Origin: Candidatus Nanoarchaeia archaeon
GTDB lineage: Archaea; Nanobdellota; Nanobdellia; Woesearchaeales; WJIZ01
DNA: 64,000 bases
Direction: 5' to 3'
Assembly: GCA_028279765.1 (NCBI GenBank)
Contig: JANQND010000017.1
Coordinates: forward strand, 1 to 64,000
The first letter of the stretch is position 1. Each line of letters begins with the position of its first letter. The position numbers and the translations under genes are program-made. Of the stretch, positions 25,171-32,926 are shown in pieces. The notes under the pieces were generated by a model. It searched no databases. It was given only the letters and a program-made list of their open reading frames with translations, and had not been told where the DNA came from.

Positions 25171-25698
25171 ATGAATAACCAATTTAAAAATACCTCCTAT
25201 AGGATATTAGAGCTTTTCATGAATGAGCCAGAGAGAGATTTTTCTGCCAGAGGTATTTCAAGAGAGCTGCACATGAGCCATGCTACTGTTCTCAATCATA
25301 TTATGGTTTTGCGTAAACTTGACCTCATCCATCAAAAAAACAAAACACTGTATCCCACTTACTATGCAAATACTGAAAGCAAGGTGTTGAAATTTCATAA
25401 AAAGAACGCCATTGTTTTTTTATTAGAGCAATCAGGGCTGATTGAAGCTATCCGAGAAGCTACGCTGCCCTCATCAGTTATCCTCTTTGGAAGCTGTGCT
25501 AAAGGAGTTTACACTAAGGGGAGTGATATTGATATTTTTGTAGAGGCAAAAGAGGCAACAATAGATGTAAGTAAATACGAGAGAAAGCTGAAAAGAAAAA
25601 TTAATCTCCTCTTTGAGAGTAGCATAAGCAGCCTCTCAAGAGAGCTGCGAAATAACATTATAAATGGAAAAATCCTTCATGGTTTTATCAAGATTTGA
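25171..25698 (+). CDS. winged-helix MNT nucleotidyltransferase (second copy)
   Basis: The 175-residue protein carries a winged helix at about 5-70 and an MNT nucleotidyltransferase domain from about 85, with the active site FGSCAKGVYTKGSDIDIF. The start at 25171 is chosen because the TATA box predicts a transcript start near 25140, after an upstream in-frame GTG/ATG-like start at 25123. It probably adenylylates its HEPN partner and represses its own promoter, by analogy with MntA-HepT. It is only a distant relative of the copy at 17781. Confidence 0.85.
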   Translation: MNNQFKNTSYRILELFMNEPERDFSARGISRELHMSHATVLNHIMVLRKLDLIHQKNKTLYPTYYANTESKVLKFHKKNAIVFLLEQSGLIEAIREATLPSSVILFGSCAKGVYTKGSDIDIFVEAKEATIDVSKYERKLKRKINLLFESSISSLSRELRNNIINGKILHGFIKI

Positions 25699-25703
25699 TT
25701 ACG

Positions 25704-26129
25704 ATGGCAAAGAAAATGAGCTGGAAGGAATGCCTTGACCAAGGCATTGTTACAAAAGGAGAAGTTGATATTGAACGCTCAAAGCAGATGGTAGCTATGG
25801 CGAGCACACGCTTTGATTTTTGGAATAGAGCGGTCGAAGATAAGTACCTCTCATTGAAAGTTGAGGGATACTACGAAGTGATTAAAGAGCTCATTTTTGC
25901 GCATATGTATCTACAAGGCTTTAATTGTACTAACCATTTATGCCTTATTTCCTACCTACGAAAAAATATTGCAAACTTTGATTATGAGTGTGACAAAATA
26001 GATGAGTTGAGGCAAGTGCGAAATGAAATAAGTTATAGGGGATTTTCTGCCAGAAAAGATTACCTCGAACGAAACGAGAGGGAATTTTTGGATATTATCG
26101 AAAAACTTAAGAAAGAACTTCCTGATTAG
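25704..26129 (+). CDS. HEPN-domain protein (second copy)
   Basis: The 141-residue protein begins at the ATG 5 nt after the MNT gene stops. Helical HEPN fold is suggested by the pattern FDFWNRAVEDKYLSLKVEGYYEVIKEL and the motif VRNEISYRGF. The usual catalytic histidine of Rx4-6H is again tyrosine, as in the first pair. A Gln-Gly-Phe-Asn-Cys stretch in mid-protein resembles the place occupied in the first copy by FEGITADSHQCKY. Its role is probably a toxin or a regulated RNA-binding partner. Confidence 0.75.
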   Translation: MAKKMSWKECLDQGIVTKGEVDIERSKQMVAMASTRFDFWNRAVEDKYLSLKVEGYYEVIKELIFAHMYLQGFNCTNHLCLISYLRKNIANFDYECDKIDELRQVRNEISYRGFSARKDYLERNEREFLDIIEKLKKELPD

Positions 26130-26164
26130 TTCATTTTAAATAATACCTTTCTTTCCCCCAGCGT

Positions 26165-26521
26165 ATGACTGATCTTATTGCATTGTTATCCTCTGAAAAA
26201 GCTGCAGTGCAGCACGTGCAGAAAGTTATTGAAGGAGAAGAGTGGGAGACTATTTTTATTTTGAAAGATAAGGATTGCAATGAGCAGATTCCTAGTGCTA
26301 ACAGTGTCCATCCCATTACCATAGATACTAGCAAGGTTCTGAGCGAGCTCATTGAAGATATTGTTTCGGCATTGAAAGATAAAGTGAGAATCATGGATAC
26401 GGCCGTTAATATCATCTGCGGCAGTGGCAAAGAACACATGGCACTGATGAGCGCTTTATTGCGCTTAGGTGTGGGTATTCGTTTTGTTGCGTATACCAGA
26501 GAAGGCGTTAAGGAGATTTGA
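26165..26521 (+). CDS. small Rossmann-like protein, CARF-like pattern
   Basis: This 118-residue protein is alternately hydrophobic and charged, consistent with a small alpha/beta fold. The stretch VNIICGSGKEHMALMSALLRLGVGIRFV resembles the strand-loop-helix of CARF domains (usual form TGGTKxM), which bind cyclic oligoadenylates. Only that pattern supports the link, so it is tentative. The gene follows the second MNT-HEPN pair by 35 nt on the same strand and may have its own TATA (TTTAAATAATA, about 26134-26144). Function unknown. Confidence 0.5.
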   Translation: MTDLIALLSSEKAAVQHVQKVIEGEEWETIFILKDKDCNEQIPSANSVHPITIDTSKVLSELIEDIVSALKDKVRIMDTAVNIICGSGKEHMALMSALLRLGVGIRFVAYTREGVKEI

Positions 26522-26652
26522 TTATGCTAGGATTTTTTTTGAACCATATGGATCAATTATGAACCAAGAGACACTTGTGAGCTAGAAATATTTAAATACC
26601 TTTCTTTAAAATATTCTTTGTAATGCCTACATTCAAAAAAGGGGACGATCAG

Positions 26653-27243
26653 TTACTTCTTGACACTTTTATACACCTGAAATCCCGATTTTCGGGCAAT
26701 GGTTTCGACATTGCCATAGGTTTCTTTCATTTTTTTTGCTAGTTCTTTTCCGCCTTTTTGATGACGGGCTACTAGTTGGAGTGATCCCTTGTCTTTCACA
26801 TACTCAATGGATTCTTCGATTAATTGGAAGCACACTTGCTTTCCTGCATGCTGCGGCGGATTAGAGAGGATGACATCGAATGTTTTGTCGATATTCCCAA
26901 AGAGATTACTTTTGATGATTTCAGCTGCTACTTCGTTTTTTTCACAATTCTTTTTGGATAATGATAATGCGCGCTCGTTGATGTCAGTCATGGTTATGCT
27001 TGATTTTGGATGCAGCTTTGATACTATGATTCCTACTGCTCCATATCCACAGCCAATGTCCAAGATCGCTGCTTTTTCTGGGATCTGAGATTCTTTAATC
27101 AGGAGCTCCGATCCTTTGTCCACATGGCCTCGGGAGAACACAGAAGATGAAGTCGTAAAGGTAAACTGATTCATGCCCAAAGAATACGTAATTGTAGAAG
27201 GCCTGGGATTTGCTGCCGGCTTTTCAGAGTAGTAATGATCCAT
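26653..27243 (-). CDS. RsmC-like class I SAM methyltransferase
   Basis: This 196-residue enzyme matches the archaeal MJ0882/RsmC-C family that methylates guanine in rRNA or tRNA. The SAM site is DIGCGYGAVG, the acidic ribose contact is in TDINERAL, and the catalytic motif is SNPPQHAG. The start at MDHYYSEKP is chosen because a TTTTTTATA box (about 27265-27273) lies 25 nt upstream of that ATG; an upstream ATG at 27264 falls too close to the box. Length suits the single-domain archaeal form. Confidence 0.85.
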   Translation of the reverse strand: MDHYYSEKPAANPRPSTITYSLGMNQFTFTTSSSVFSRGHVDKGSELLIKESQIPEKAAILDIGCGYGAVGIIVSKLHPKSSITMTDINERALSLSKKNCEKNEVAAEIIKSNLFGNIDKTFDVILSNPPQHAGKQVCFQLIEESIEYVKDKGSLQLVARHQKGGKELAKKMKETYGNVETIARKSGFQVYKSVKK

Positions 27244-27322
27244 GAAAAAGAAAGTGCCTGCCACGTATAAAAAAGTATTGTATCATTTTTTACTTTAGTC
27301 TATCAATAATATAAAAGAACAG

Positions 27323-28099
27323 TTATGGAATAATCCCGAGCAAATCAAATAACATCCGATCAGTTGCCTTGAATAATTCCTCACCTTTCCCGGAGATAAT
27401 TGCACAGTTGTCCAGGTAAATAACATTGGTTTCATCCTCAGAAGAGAAATAGAATACGGGTGCATCGGTAGAATTGCACTGCACAATAGGCCTTCCGGTG
27501 CAACCTGAAGATTCATTGGTTGTGCAGGAGCCGATTACTCCTTTACCGAATGCCTGGGTGAAGACTGAGTTTGCCTCAGCAGTGGATGCGGCGATATACC
27601 CTAAATCATCATCTAAGGGATAGAACGTATTAAAAAAATTGCTGTATCTGTCTAAATTAGACCTATTTAATGTTCCTACTGGAGTAATATGCTCTACTTC
27701 CCTTGGTCCATAATGGAAGGGGATGCTAAATATTTTTTCTATTCTGGCGCTTGGGATTAAGCCATACCAGAGGCCGTCAAAGAAGACGAAGCTGTATTGC
27801 TGGTTGTATACATATCCTTTTTTGGGATCCAGTTTTCCCTGCATGTTTCTTTCGTGCAGTTCATCTAATGAAAGATTCTCCTCAGTTACTACTAATTTCG
27901 GAACAACAAGCATAGCGCCTACTGCAAGAAAGAGTACTATGATAGCATAGAGAAGAACCGTATCTTTGGATTTCTTTTGAGGCTTTTTAGGAGACTCTGC
28001 TTCTTTCTGTTCTTGTTTTTTTTGCGTGCCAGCATTTGCAAGCTCAGGTGAAAGTAGTTCTTCCTCCTTCTTCTCCTGCTGCTTTTCTTCTTCCGCCAT
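27323..28099 (-). CDS. membrane-anchored protein, paralogue of its upstream neighbour
   Basis: This 258-residue protein has a Lys/Glu-rich cytosolic N-terminus (1-48), one transmembrane helix (about 50-70) and an exported domain that ends in a motif FYFSSEDETNVIYLDNCAII...LGI shared with the neighbour's C-terminus (VHFKEGNETRILHEDNCIIL...LGI). Several cysteines and sequons are present, as usual for exported domains. It begins immediately after the upstream gene's stop codon with no gap, so the two are co-translated and probably form a complex. No family was recognised. Confidence 0.6.
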   Translation of the reverse strand: MAEEEKQQEKKEEELLSPELANAGTQKKQEQKEAESPKKPQKKSKDTVLLYAIIVLFLAVGAMLVVPKLVVTEENLSLDELHERNMQGKLDPKKGYVYNQQYSFVFFDGLWYGLIPSARIEKIFSIPFHYGPREVEHITPVGTLNRSNLDRYSNFFNTFYPLDDDLGYIAASTAEANSVFTQAFGKGVIGSCTTNESSGCTGRPIVQCNSTDAPVFYFSSEDETNVIYLDNCAIISGKGEELFKATDRMLFDLLGIIP

Positions 28100-28669
28100 T
28101 TAGAGTATCCCTAGTATTTTATAGGCAAGTGCATCTGCAAGGGGAAGGAACGTATGCTCGTTTGCTGCCTCAAGAATGATGCAGTTGTCTTCATGAAGTA
28201 TTCTGGTTTCATTTCCTTCTTTAAAGTGTACGACAGGCACAAATTCTGTGGCATCAGCGCAGGTTATTACCGGAAGGTTAAAGGAATTATTTCCTGTGAA
28301 TCCCTGAGTGACAAATATTCCCCTATTTGAGAGGACGGAACCCAGCTCAAAGACTGCCTGGGCAATCTGCTGCTTTGCAGAGGAATTATCATAGGAGGTT
28401 ATGCTCAGCTGCGGTGCATTGATAGTGTTGAGGCTTTCCGGAAATTCCACGAAATTTACTTCTGAGGGGATAAAGGCAAACTGATAGATTTTGCCGTCAA
28501 TTTTTGCCTGCCAGCCTAAAGGGGTTGAAGAGAACTTGATTCCGTTAAAGCGGGTAGTGGGGGAAGAATGCCCTGAAAAGATAAAGCCTGCAACGGATGT
28601 AACCATAATAAAAATAATCAGTAATGAGACGAAGATTGCTGAATAGTTTCTTTCCTTTTTTCTTCTCAT
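28100..28669 (-). CDS. membrane-anchored protein, first of a paralogous pair
   Basis: This 189-residue protein has a short basic N-terminus (MRRKKERN), one transmembrane helix (about 11-31) and an exported domain of about 155 residues. Its C-terminal 45 residues match those of the downstream gene, including a conserved DNC motif and the final LGI. The paralogues differ in their cytosolic tails: this one is short and basic, the other long and acidic. The genes abut without spacing. Function unknown. Confidence 0.6.
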   Translation of the reverse strand: MRRKKERNYSAIFVSLLIIFIMVTSVAGFIFSGHSSPTTRFNGIKFSSTPLGWQAKIDGKIYQFAFIPSEVNFVEFPESLNTINAPQLSITSYDNSSAKQQIAQAVFELGSVLSNRGIFVTQGFTGNNSFNLPVITCADATEFVPVVHFKEGNETRILHEDNCIILEAANEHTFLPLADALAYKILGIL

Positions 28670-28783
28670 CCTTCCTAGAAGCGGTGTTACGTTTTTAAGC
28701 TTTTTCCTAGGATTGGCTATGGACGATCGTCTCAGTACATTTAGTATCTCTCTCTTGCGTCATAATCTATGACTAGTAGATTT

Positions 28784-29176
28784 TCACTGGTATTCACAGA
28801 AATACACTACTTCCTTTTCTTCAACCTCTAACCCTAATGTCTTTTCAGGAGGAATAGTCCTGGAGTCTCCTTTCTGCAGCATTTGCTCATTTCCATCTAC
28901 TGAGGTTACTAGGATCCCTTCAAGTACAGTTACAATTTCAGTGTACTCTGTTGGAAACTGATAAGAGCCAGGAGGAATCATCCCAATTGTTGGGTTCTTA
29001 GGTTTTCCCTGTTCAAGATTCCAGCTCACGACTGTTCCTTCATCTAATTCGTAGATGTTAGGATCTTTGGCAAAGGCACCATACAGTTTATCCTCCAAAC
29101 CCGGATGCTGTCTTTTGAGAGAGCCCAAGTCAGGTGAATTCATCTGAAATTCTTCAATAGGTCTTGTTTGTCCCAT
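28784..29176 (-). CDS. ppnP: PpnP-like cupin (pyrimidine/purine nucleoside phosphorylase family)
   Basis: PpnP proteins split nucleosides with phosphate into base and ribose 1-phosphate. Residues about 48-130 match the DUF1255 cupin: GMIPPGSYQFPTEYTEIVTVLEG, GDSRTIPPEKTLGLEV and the terminal YFCEY. Bacterial members are about 94 residues long; this one has an extra N-terminal 40 residues of unknown role. It lies divergent from a TrmB-type regulator across a 97-bp gap, so it may be that regulator's target. Confidence 0.75.
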   Translation of the reverse strand: MGQTRPIEEFQMNSPDLGSLKRQHPGLEDKLYGAFAKDPNIYELDEGTVVSWNLEQGKPKNPTIGMIPPGSYQFPTEYTEIVTVLEGILVTSVDGNEQMLQKGDSRTIPPEKTLGLEVEEKEVVYFCEYQ

Positions 29177-29273
29177 AGTATCACCTTCAAAAAGGAATCG
29201 TTTTCCCTATATCAATTTATGTTGTCTTATAATAAAACGACAATATTATATACTAGCAGGACAAGCTAATTGT

Positions 29274-30389
29274 ATGAAAAAAGAAGATGTGCTGCAGAAT
29301 TTTGGATTAACAGAAGCCGAAGTGAAGCTCTACATCGAACTGCTCAGAACGGGTGAATCTACTGCTGCTACACTATCAAACAAGACTAATACGAATCGAA
29401 CCTTCACCTACGACAGATTAAAAAAACTGCTGGATATAGGATTAATAAGTTCGATAATAAAAGACAATAAGAAGTATTTTAAGGCAGCAGAGCCAAACCA
29501 GCTGTTGCAGCTTCTTAAAGAAAAAGAAGAGCAGGTAAGATCCGTTCTTCCGGACTTAGAGCAATTAAAGAGTCCCCAAAAAGAAGGGCCAAAGGTCGAA
29601 CTCTTCTCTTCAAAAAAGGGAGTTCGTACTGCATTGAACCTTGTTCTCAGGGAAAGAAAAGAAGTTTTGATTCATGGCTCACTATCCCCTTTCATGAAAA
29701 CTATGGAATCCTACTTTACTATTTGGAATCAGAGAAGAACAAAGGAGAAAATCAAAGCGAAGATTCTTACCAGTGAACATGTTGAGGTCCCATTTGCTGA
29801 GATTGATATCCTTAGTGAAGAAGAGAAGTCCGCAACCACGACCTTTACTTTTGGAGATAAGATAATAATTGCTGTGTGGTCTGATATTCCCGTTGCTATC
29901 CTCATTGAGGATAAGGATATCGCTAAAGAGAACAGTGCTTTTTTTAACAATCAATGGGACAGAGAAATCAAGATTTATTCCGGAGTCGAGGGTATTCGCA
30001 GGGCATGGATGGAACTAGTATCAAAGCGCTCAAAAGAGCTTGTGGGGTTTGGCTTCTCCTGGGATTTAGCGAATATCTATGGAAGAGAATTTAGTGATAA
30101 GTGGCATGGGAAAAGAATAGAAAATAATATCCCAACACGGTTAATAGCGTACTCAGATAAAAACTCAAGAAAGTACTTTGATGTAAGAATGATGGAGTGG
30201 AAAGACTTTACTGTCCAATTTTTGGGCAAGGAATTTTGCGGCCCTGCCTGTACTACTCTTTCAGATAGTTTAGTCGTTCATTTTCTCTATACGGAAAAGA
30301 AATTTCGTGTAGTAGTGAGCAAGAATAAAGAGATGATTGCTGTCTATAAAAAGCACTTTGAGCTGCTGTGGAAAAAATCCAGGAAATAG
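29274..30389 (+). CDS. TrmB-family transcriptional regulator
   Basis: This 371-residue protein starts with the TrmB winged helix (about 5-75: FGLTEAEVKLYIELLRTG...TNRTFTYDRLKKLLDIGLI). A coiled segment (76-100) is followed by two related alpha/beta domains (about 105-225 and 235-370), each with the pattern of the TrmB effector domain (LFSSKKGVRTAL... and IYSGVEGIRRAW...). TrmB proteins usually sense sugars or other metabolites and control transport or metabolism. A TATTATATAC box (about 29240-29250) precedes the ATG by about 25 nt. Confidence 0.8.
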   Translation: MKKEDVLQNFGLTEAEVKLYIELLRTGESTAATLSNKTNTNRTFTYDRLKKLLDIGLISSIIKDNKKYFKAAEPNQLLQLLKEKEEQVRSVLPDLEQLKSPQKEGPKVELFSSKKGVRTALNLVLRERKEVLIHGSLSPFMKTMESYFTIWNQRRTKEKIKAKILTSEHVEVPFAEIDILSEEEKSATTTFTFGDKIIIAVWSDIPVAILIEDKDIAKENSAFFNNQWDREIKIYSGVEGIRRAWMELVSKRSKELVGFGFSWDLANIYGREFSDKWHGKRIENNIPTRLIAYSDKNSRKYFDVRMMEWKDFTVQFLGKEFCGPACTTLSDSLVVHFLYTEKKFRVVVSKNKEMIAVYKKHFELLWKKSRK

Positions 30390-30472
30390 ACTTAGTTACG
30401 CTCGATACAAGAGAAAAAGAAACATTTATATACTATTTCTTTAATTTTTAATAAATACTGAAAATTGTGAAA

Positions 30473-30961
30473 ATGGGAGAAATAGATAAGAAATTCGTGC
30501 GGATGTATCAGACATTCGGTGAGCGTGTTGGCGCTGATACTCTTTTTGTGACTATTTGGTCTTCTTTGCTTATTGAACCAGGAGACCTTTCTTTAGAAGA
30601 TCTTTCCAGAAGGACAGGCTATAGCCTTGCGTCGATCAGCAGTAAGGCGAAGGTATTGGTTTCCATGGGCATTGTGGATAAAAAAAGAAAGCCGGGAAGC
30701 AAAAAGGTTTATTTGCACATGGATAAGAACTTTGCCAGTATTTTCAAGCGTATGCTTATCAGTAAGGAAGAGAGAGGGGTTGCTTTTGTAAAAGAGACTA
30801 TCCCTGGCATTATTGAAGAAGGAAAGAAATCTGCAAAGACCGAGCGGGACAAGAAGCAGCTCAAGATATTGGAAGATTACCACCGCCAGATATTAAGAGT
30901 GGAAAAAATCATGAAAAAGATGATCGTTGAGCTGGAGAGCATTGCAAATGAAAGCGAATAA
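30473..30961 (+). CDS. GbsR/MarR-like winged-helix regulator of the ABC operon
   Basis: This 162-residue protein has a winged helix (about 25-85, LSLEDLSRRTGYSLASISSKAKVLVSMGIV) and a long C-terminal coiled helix for dimerisation, as in GbsR-type MarR relatives. It is the first gene of a five-gene transporter operon and its 3' end overlaps the ATPase gene by 14 nt. A TTTATATAC box at about 30426-30434 lies 40 nt upstream. The ATG at 30473 is preferred to a GTG two codons earlier. It likely controls its own operon. Confidence 0.75.
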   Translation: MGEIDKKFVRMYQTFGERVGADTLFVTIWSSLLIEPGDLSLEDLSRRTGYSLASISSKAKVLVSMGIVDKKRKPGSKKVYLHMDKNFASIFKRMLISKEERGVAFVKETIPGIIEEGKKSAKTERDKKQLKILEDYHRQILRVEKIMKKMIVELESIANESE

Positions 30962-31652
30962 TCTTCTGGAAATCTCAGATGTGTGGAAAATCTATAAAAT
31001 GGGTGATGTAGAGGTCCCGGCACTAAGCGGGCTTAATTTTTCTGTTAAAAAAGGAGAATTTGTTGCGATCATGGGACCGTCCGGTTCGGGAAAGAGCACT
31101 GCGATGAACATGATCGGGTGTCTTGATGTGCCCACGAAGGGTCAGGTGTACCTGGACGGGAAAGATATTTCCCAGCTGAGCGAATCTGATCTTGCGCAGG
31201 TGCGTGGGAAAAAAATCGGTTTCATTTTTCAGCAGTTTAATCTTATTCCTACCCTCAGTGCGCTCGAAAATATCACTTTGCCTATGATTTTTCAGAATGT
31301 TTCCAAAGAAGAGAGAGTACAGAAAGCAAGAGAACTGCTCAAGCTCGTCGAACTGGATCAGCGTATGGATCATAAGCCAACAGAGTTATCCGGAGGGCAG
31401 CAGCAGAGAGTAGCGATTGCCCGATCATTGTGCAATGATCCGGACATACTGCTTGCTGATGAGCCTACCGGCAATCTGGATTCCAGCACCGGGCATAATG
31501 TGATGGATTTTCTCAAGAAATTGCACAAGGATGAGGGGAAAACTATTATTATGGTCACTCATGACGAGCATGTGGCACGCCATGCCGATCGCATGGAATG
31601 GCTCAAAGATGGTAAAATAATTAAATCTACAAAAAATAATAAAACGAGGTAA
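30948..31652 (+). CDS. LolD/MacB-type ABC transporter ATPase
   Basis: This 234-residue ATPase drives the two MacB-like permeases downstream. It has Walker A GPSGSGKST, Q-loop FIFQQFNLIP, signature LSGGQQQRVAIARS, Walker B ILLADEPTGNLD and H-loop VTHD. The EPTGNLD and QQQRVAIAR words are typical of the MacB/LolD/FtsE group. The start inside the regulator gene at 30948 is chosen because it begins the conserved ISDVWKIYKMGDVEVPAL region. It is in the order regulator, ATPase, exported partner, permease, permease. Confidence 0.93.
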   Translation: MKANNLLEISDVWKIYKMGDVEVPALSGLNFSVKKGEFVAIMGPSGSGKSTAMNMIGCLDVPTKGQVYLDGKDISQLSESDLAQVRGKKIGFIFQQFNLIPTLSALENITLPMIFQNVSKEERVQKARELLKLVELDQRMDHKPTELSGGQQQRVAIARSLCNDPDILLADEPTGNLDSSTGHNVMDFLKKLHKDEGKTIIMVTHDEHVARHADRMEWLKDGKIIKSTKNNKTR

Positions 31653-31657
31653 GCACC

Positions 31658-32926
31658 ATGAAACAAACAGTTGTAATCGTAATGTCCCTTTTATTAGTAA
31701 GTATGGCCCATGGCCTGGTAACAGAGAGCATCGCAGGCACGGAGAAAATCCAGGTTACGCTTATCAACCAGGAACCGGATCCTGTTGCTCCCGGAAATAT
31801 TGTTGATCTGCGATTTCGGATCGAGAATATAGGATCAGAGCCTGCTGAAAACGTGCAGGTAAAACTAGAGACAAAGTTCCCTTTCTCGGTTTATTGGTCT
31901 GAGGAAAAAGTAAAGAGCATTGGTACTATTGCAGGCGGCCAGCGTGATGAGATTGGGGTTCGTGAGAAGTTTCGGTTAAGTGTTGACCCTGATGCAACAG
32001 AGGGAAGTAATATCGTTGAATTCTGGTATAAAAGAGATAATGGTCCCTGGGTTAAGGCTGACGAATTTGAAATTGATGTACGATCCCGGGATGCTGTTCT
32101 TGCTATTAATGAAGTACAAACTGAACCTGAAAAGATTTTTCCCGGAACACTTACGAAAGTAACCTTTAAGCTGGAAAACCTTGCAGAGAGCATCTTAAAG
32201 GATGTAAAGCTTCGATTGGATGTGTATACTTCAGTCGTCACCACTTCTTCTATTCAGACTGTCGAGCTTCCGTTTACTCCTATTGGGTCCGGGAATGAGA
32301 AAACCATCAAGAGTATCGAGCCAAAGCAAAGCAAAGATATTACTTTTGATCTGTTCACTGATGCTGATGCTGCATCAAAAGTATACAAAGTTCCCTACAC
32401 CCTGATATACGAAGACCAATTAGGCACAAATTTTACCCGGGAGGGAGTTGTCGGCCTCATTGTTGATGCGCAGCCGGAGCTTACGGTTAGCCTGGAAAAT
32501 ACTGAGATTCTTAGTGCAGGGCAGAAAGGAACAGTAAGCATACAATTTGTCAATAAGGGATTTAGTGATATTAAGTTCCTGGATGTAACGCTGGAAGAAA
32601 CCTCTGATTTTGATGTGCTTTCAAACACTGAGGTGTATATTGGTAATCTGGACTCCGATGATTTTGAGACTGCTGATTATACCTTGCTTATGAATGGCAA
32701 TGGGAAAGATCAGGTCTCCCTGCCTCTCACTTATACCTATCGGGATGCAAACGGACAGCTTTTTACGAAAACGTACGCTGCGAATCTTCCGCTTTATTCA
32801 GGCAATGAACTCAAAAAGAGAAGTAATGGCGGTGGAGGATCCCCTGTTGGACTTATTATCATTGTAGTGATTGTTGTCGTAGGTATTATCATCTACAGAA
32901 GGCGCAAGAAAAAAAATAAGCAATGA
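31658..32926 (+). CDS. exported COG1361/CARDB-like partner of the MacB-type transporter
   Basis: This 422-residue protein has a signal peptide (about 1-19), three Ig-like CARDB/COG1361 domains (about 28-145, 148-265 and 270-375), a Gly-rich linker and a C-terminal transmembrane helix with a basic tail (about 395-415, RRRKKKNK). Such proteins accompany MacB-like transporters in many archaea and may take the place of the bacterial adaptor. The gene overlaps the first permease by 4 nt. The substrate is unknown. Confidence 0.8.
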   Translation: MKQTVVIVMSLLLVSMAHGLVTESIAGTEKIQVTLINQEPDPVAPGNIVDLRFRIENIGSEPAENVQVKLETKFPFSVYWSEEKVKSIGTIAGGQRDEIGVREKFRLSVDPDATEGSNIVEFWYKRDNGPWVKADEFEIDVRSRDAVLAINEVQTEPEKIFPGTLTKVTFKLENLAESILKDVKLRLDVYTSVVTTSSIQTVELPFTPIGSGNEKTIKSIEPKQSKDITFDLFTDADAASKVYKVPYTLIYEDQLGTNFTREGVVGLIVDAQPELTVSLENTEILSAGQKGTVSIQFVNKGFSDIKFLDVTLEETSDFDVLSNTEVYIGNLDSDDFETADYTLLMNGNGKDQVSLPLTYTYRDANGQLFTKTYAANLPLYSGNELKKRSNGGGGSPVGLIIIVVIVVVGIIIYRRRKKKNKQ

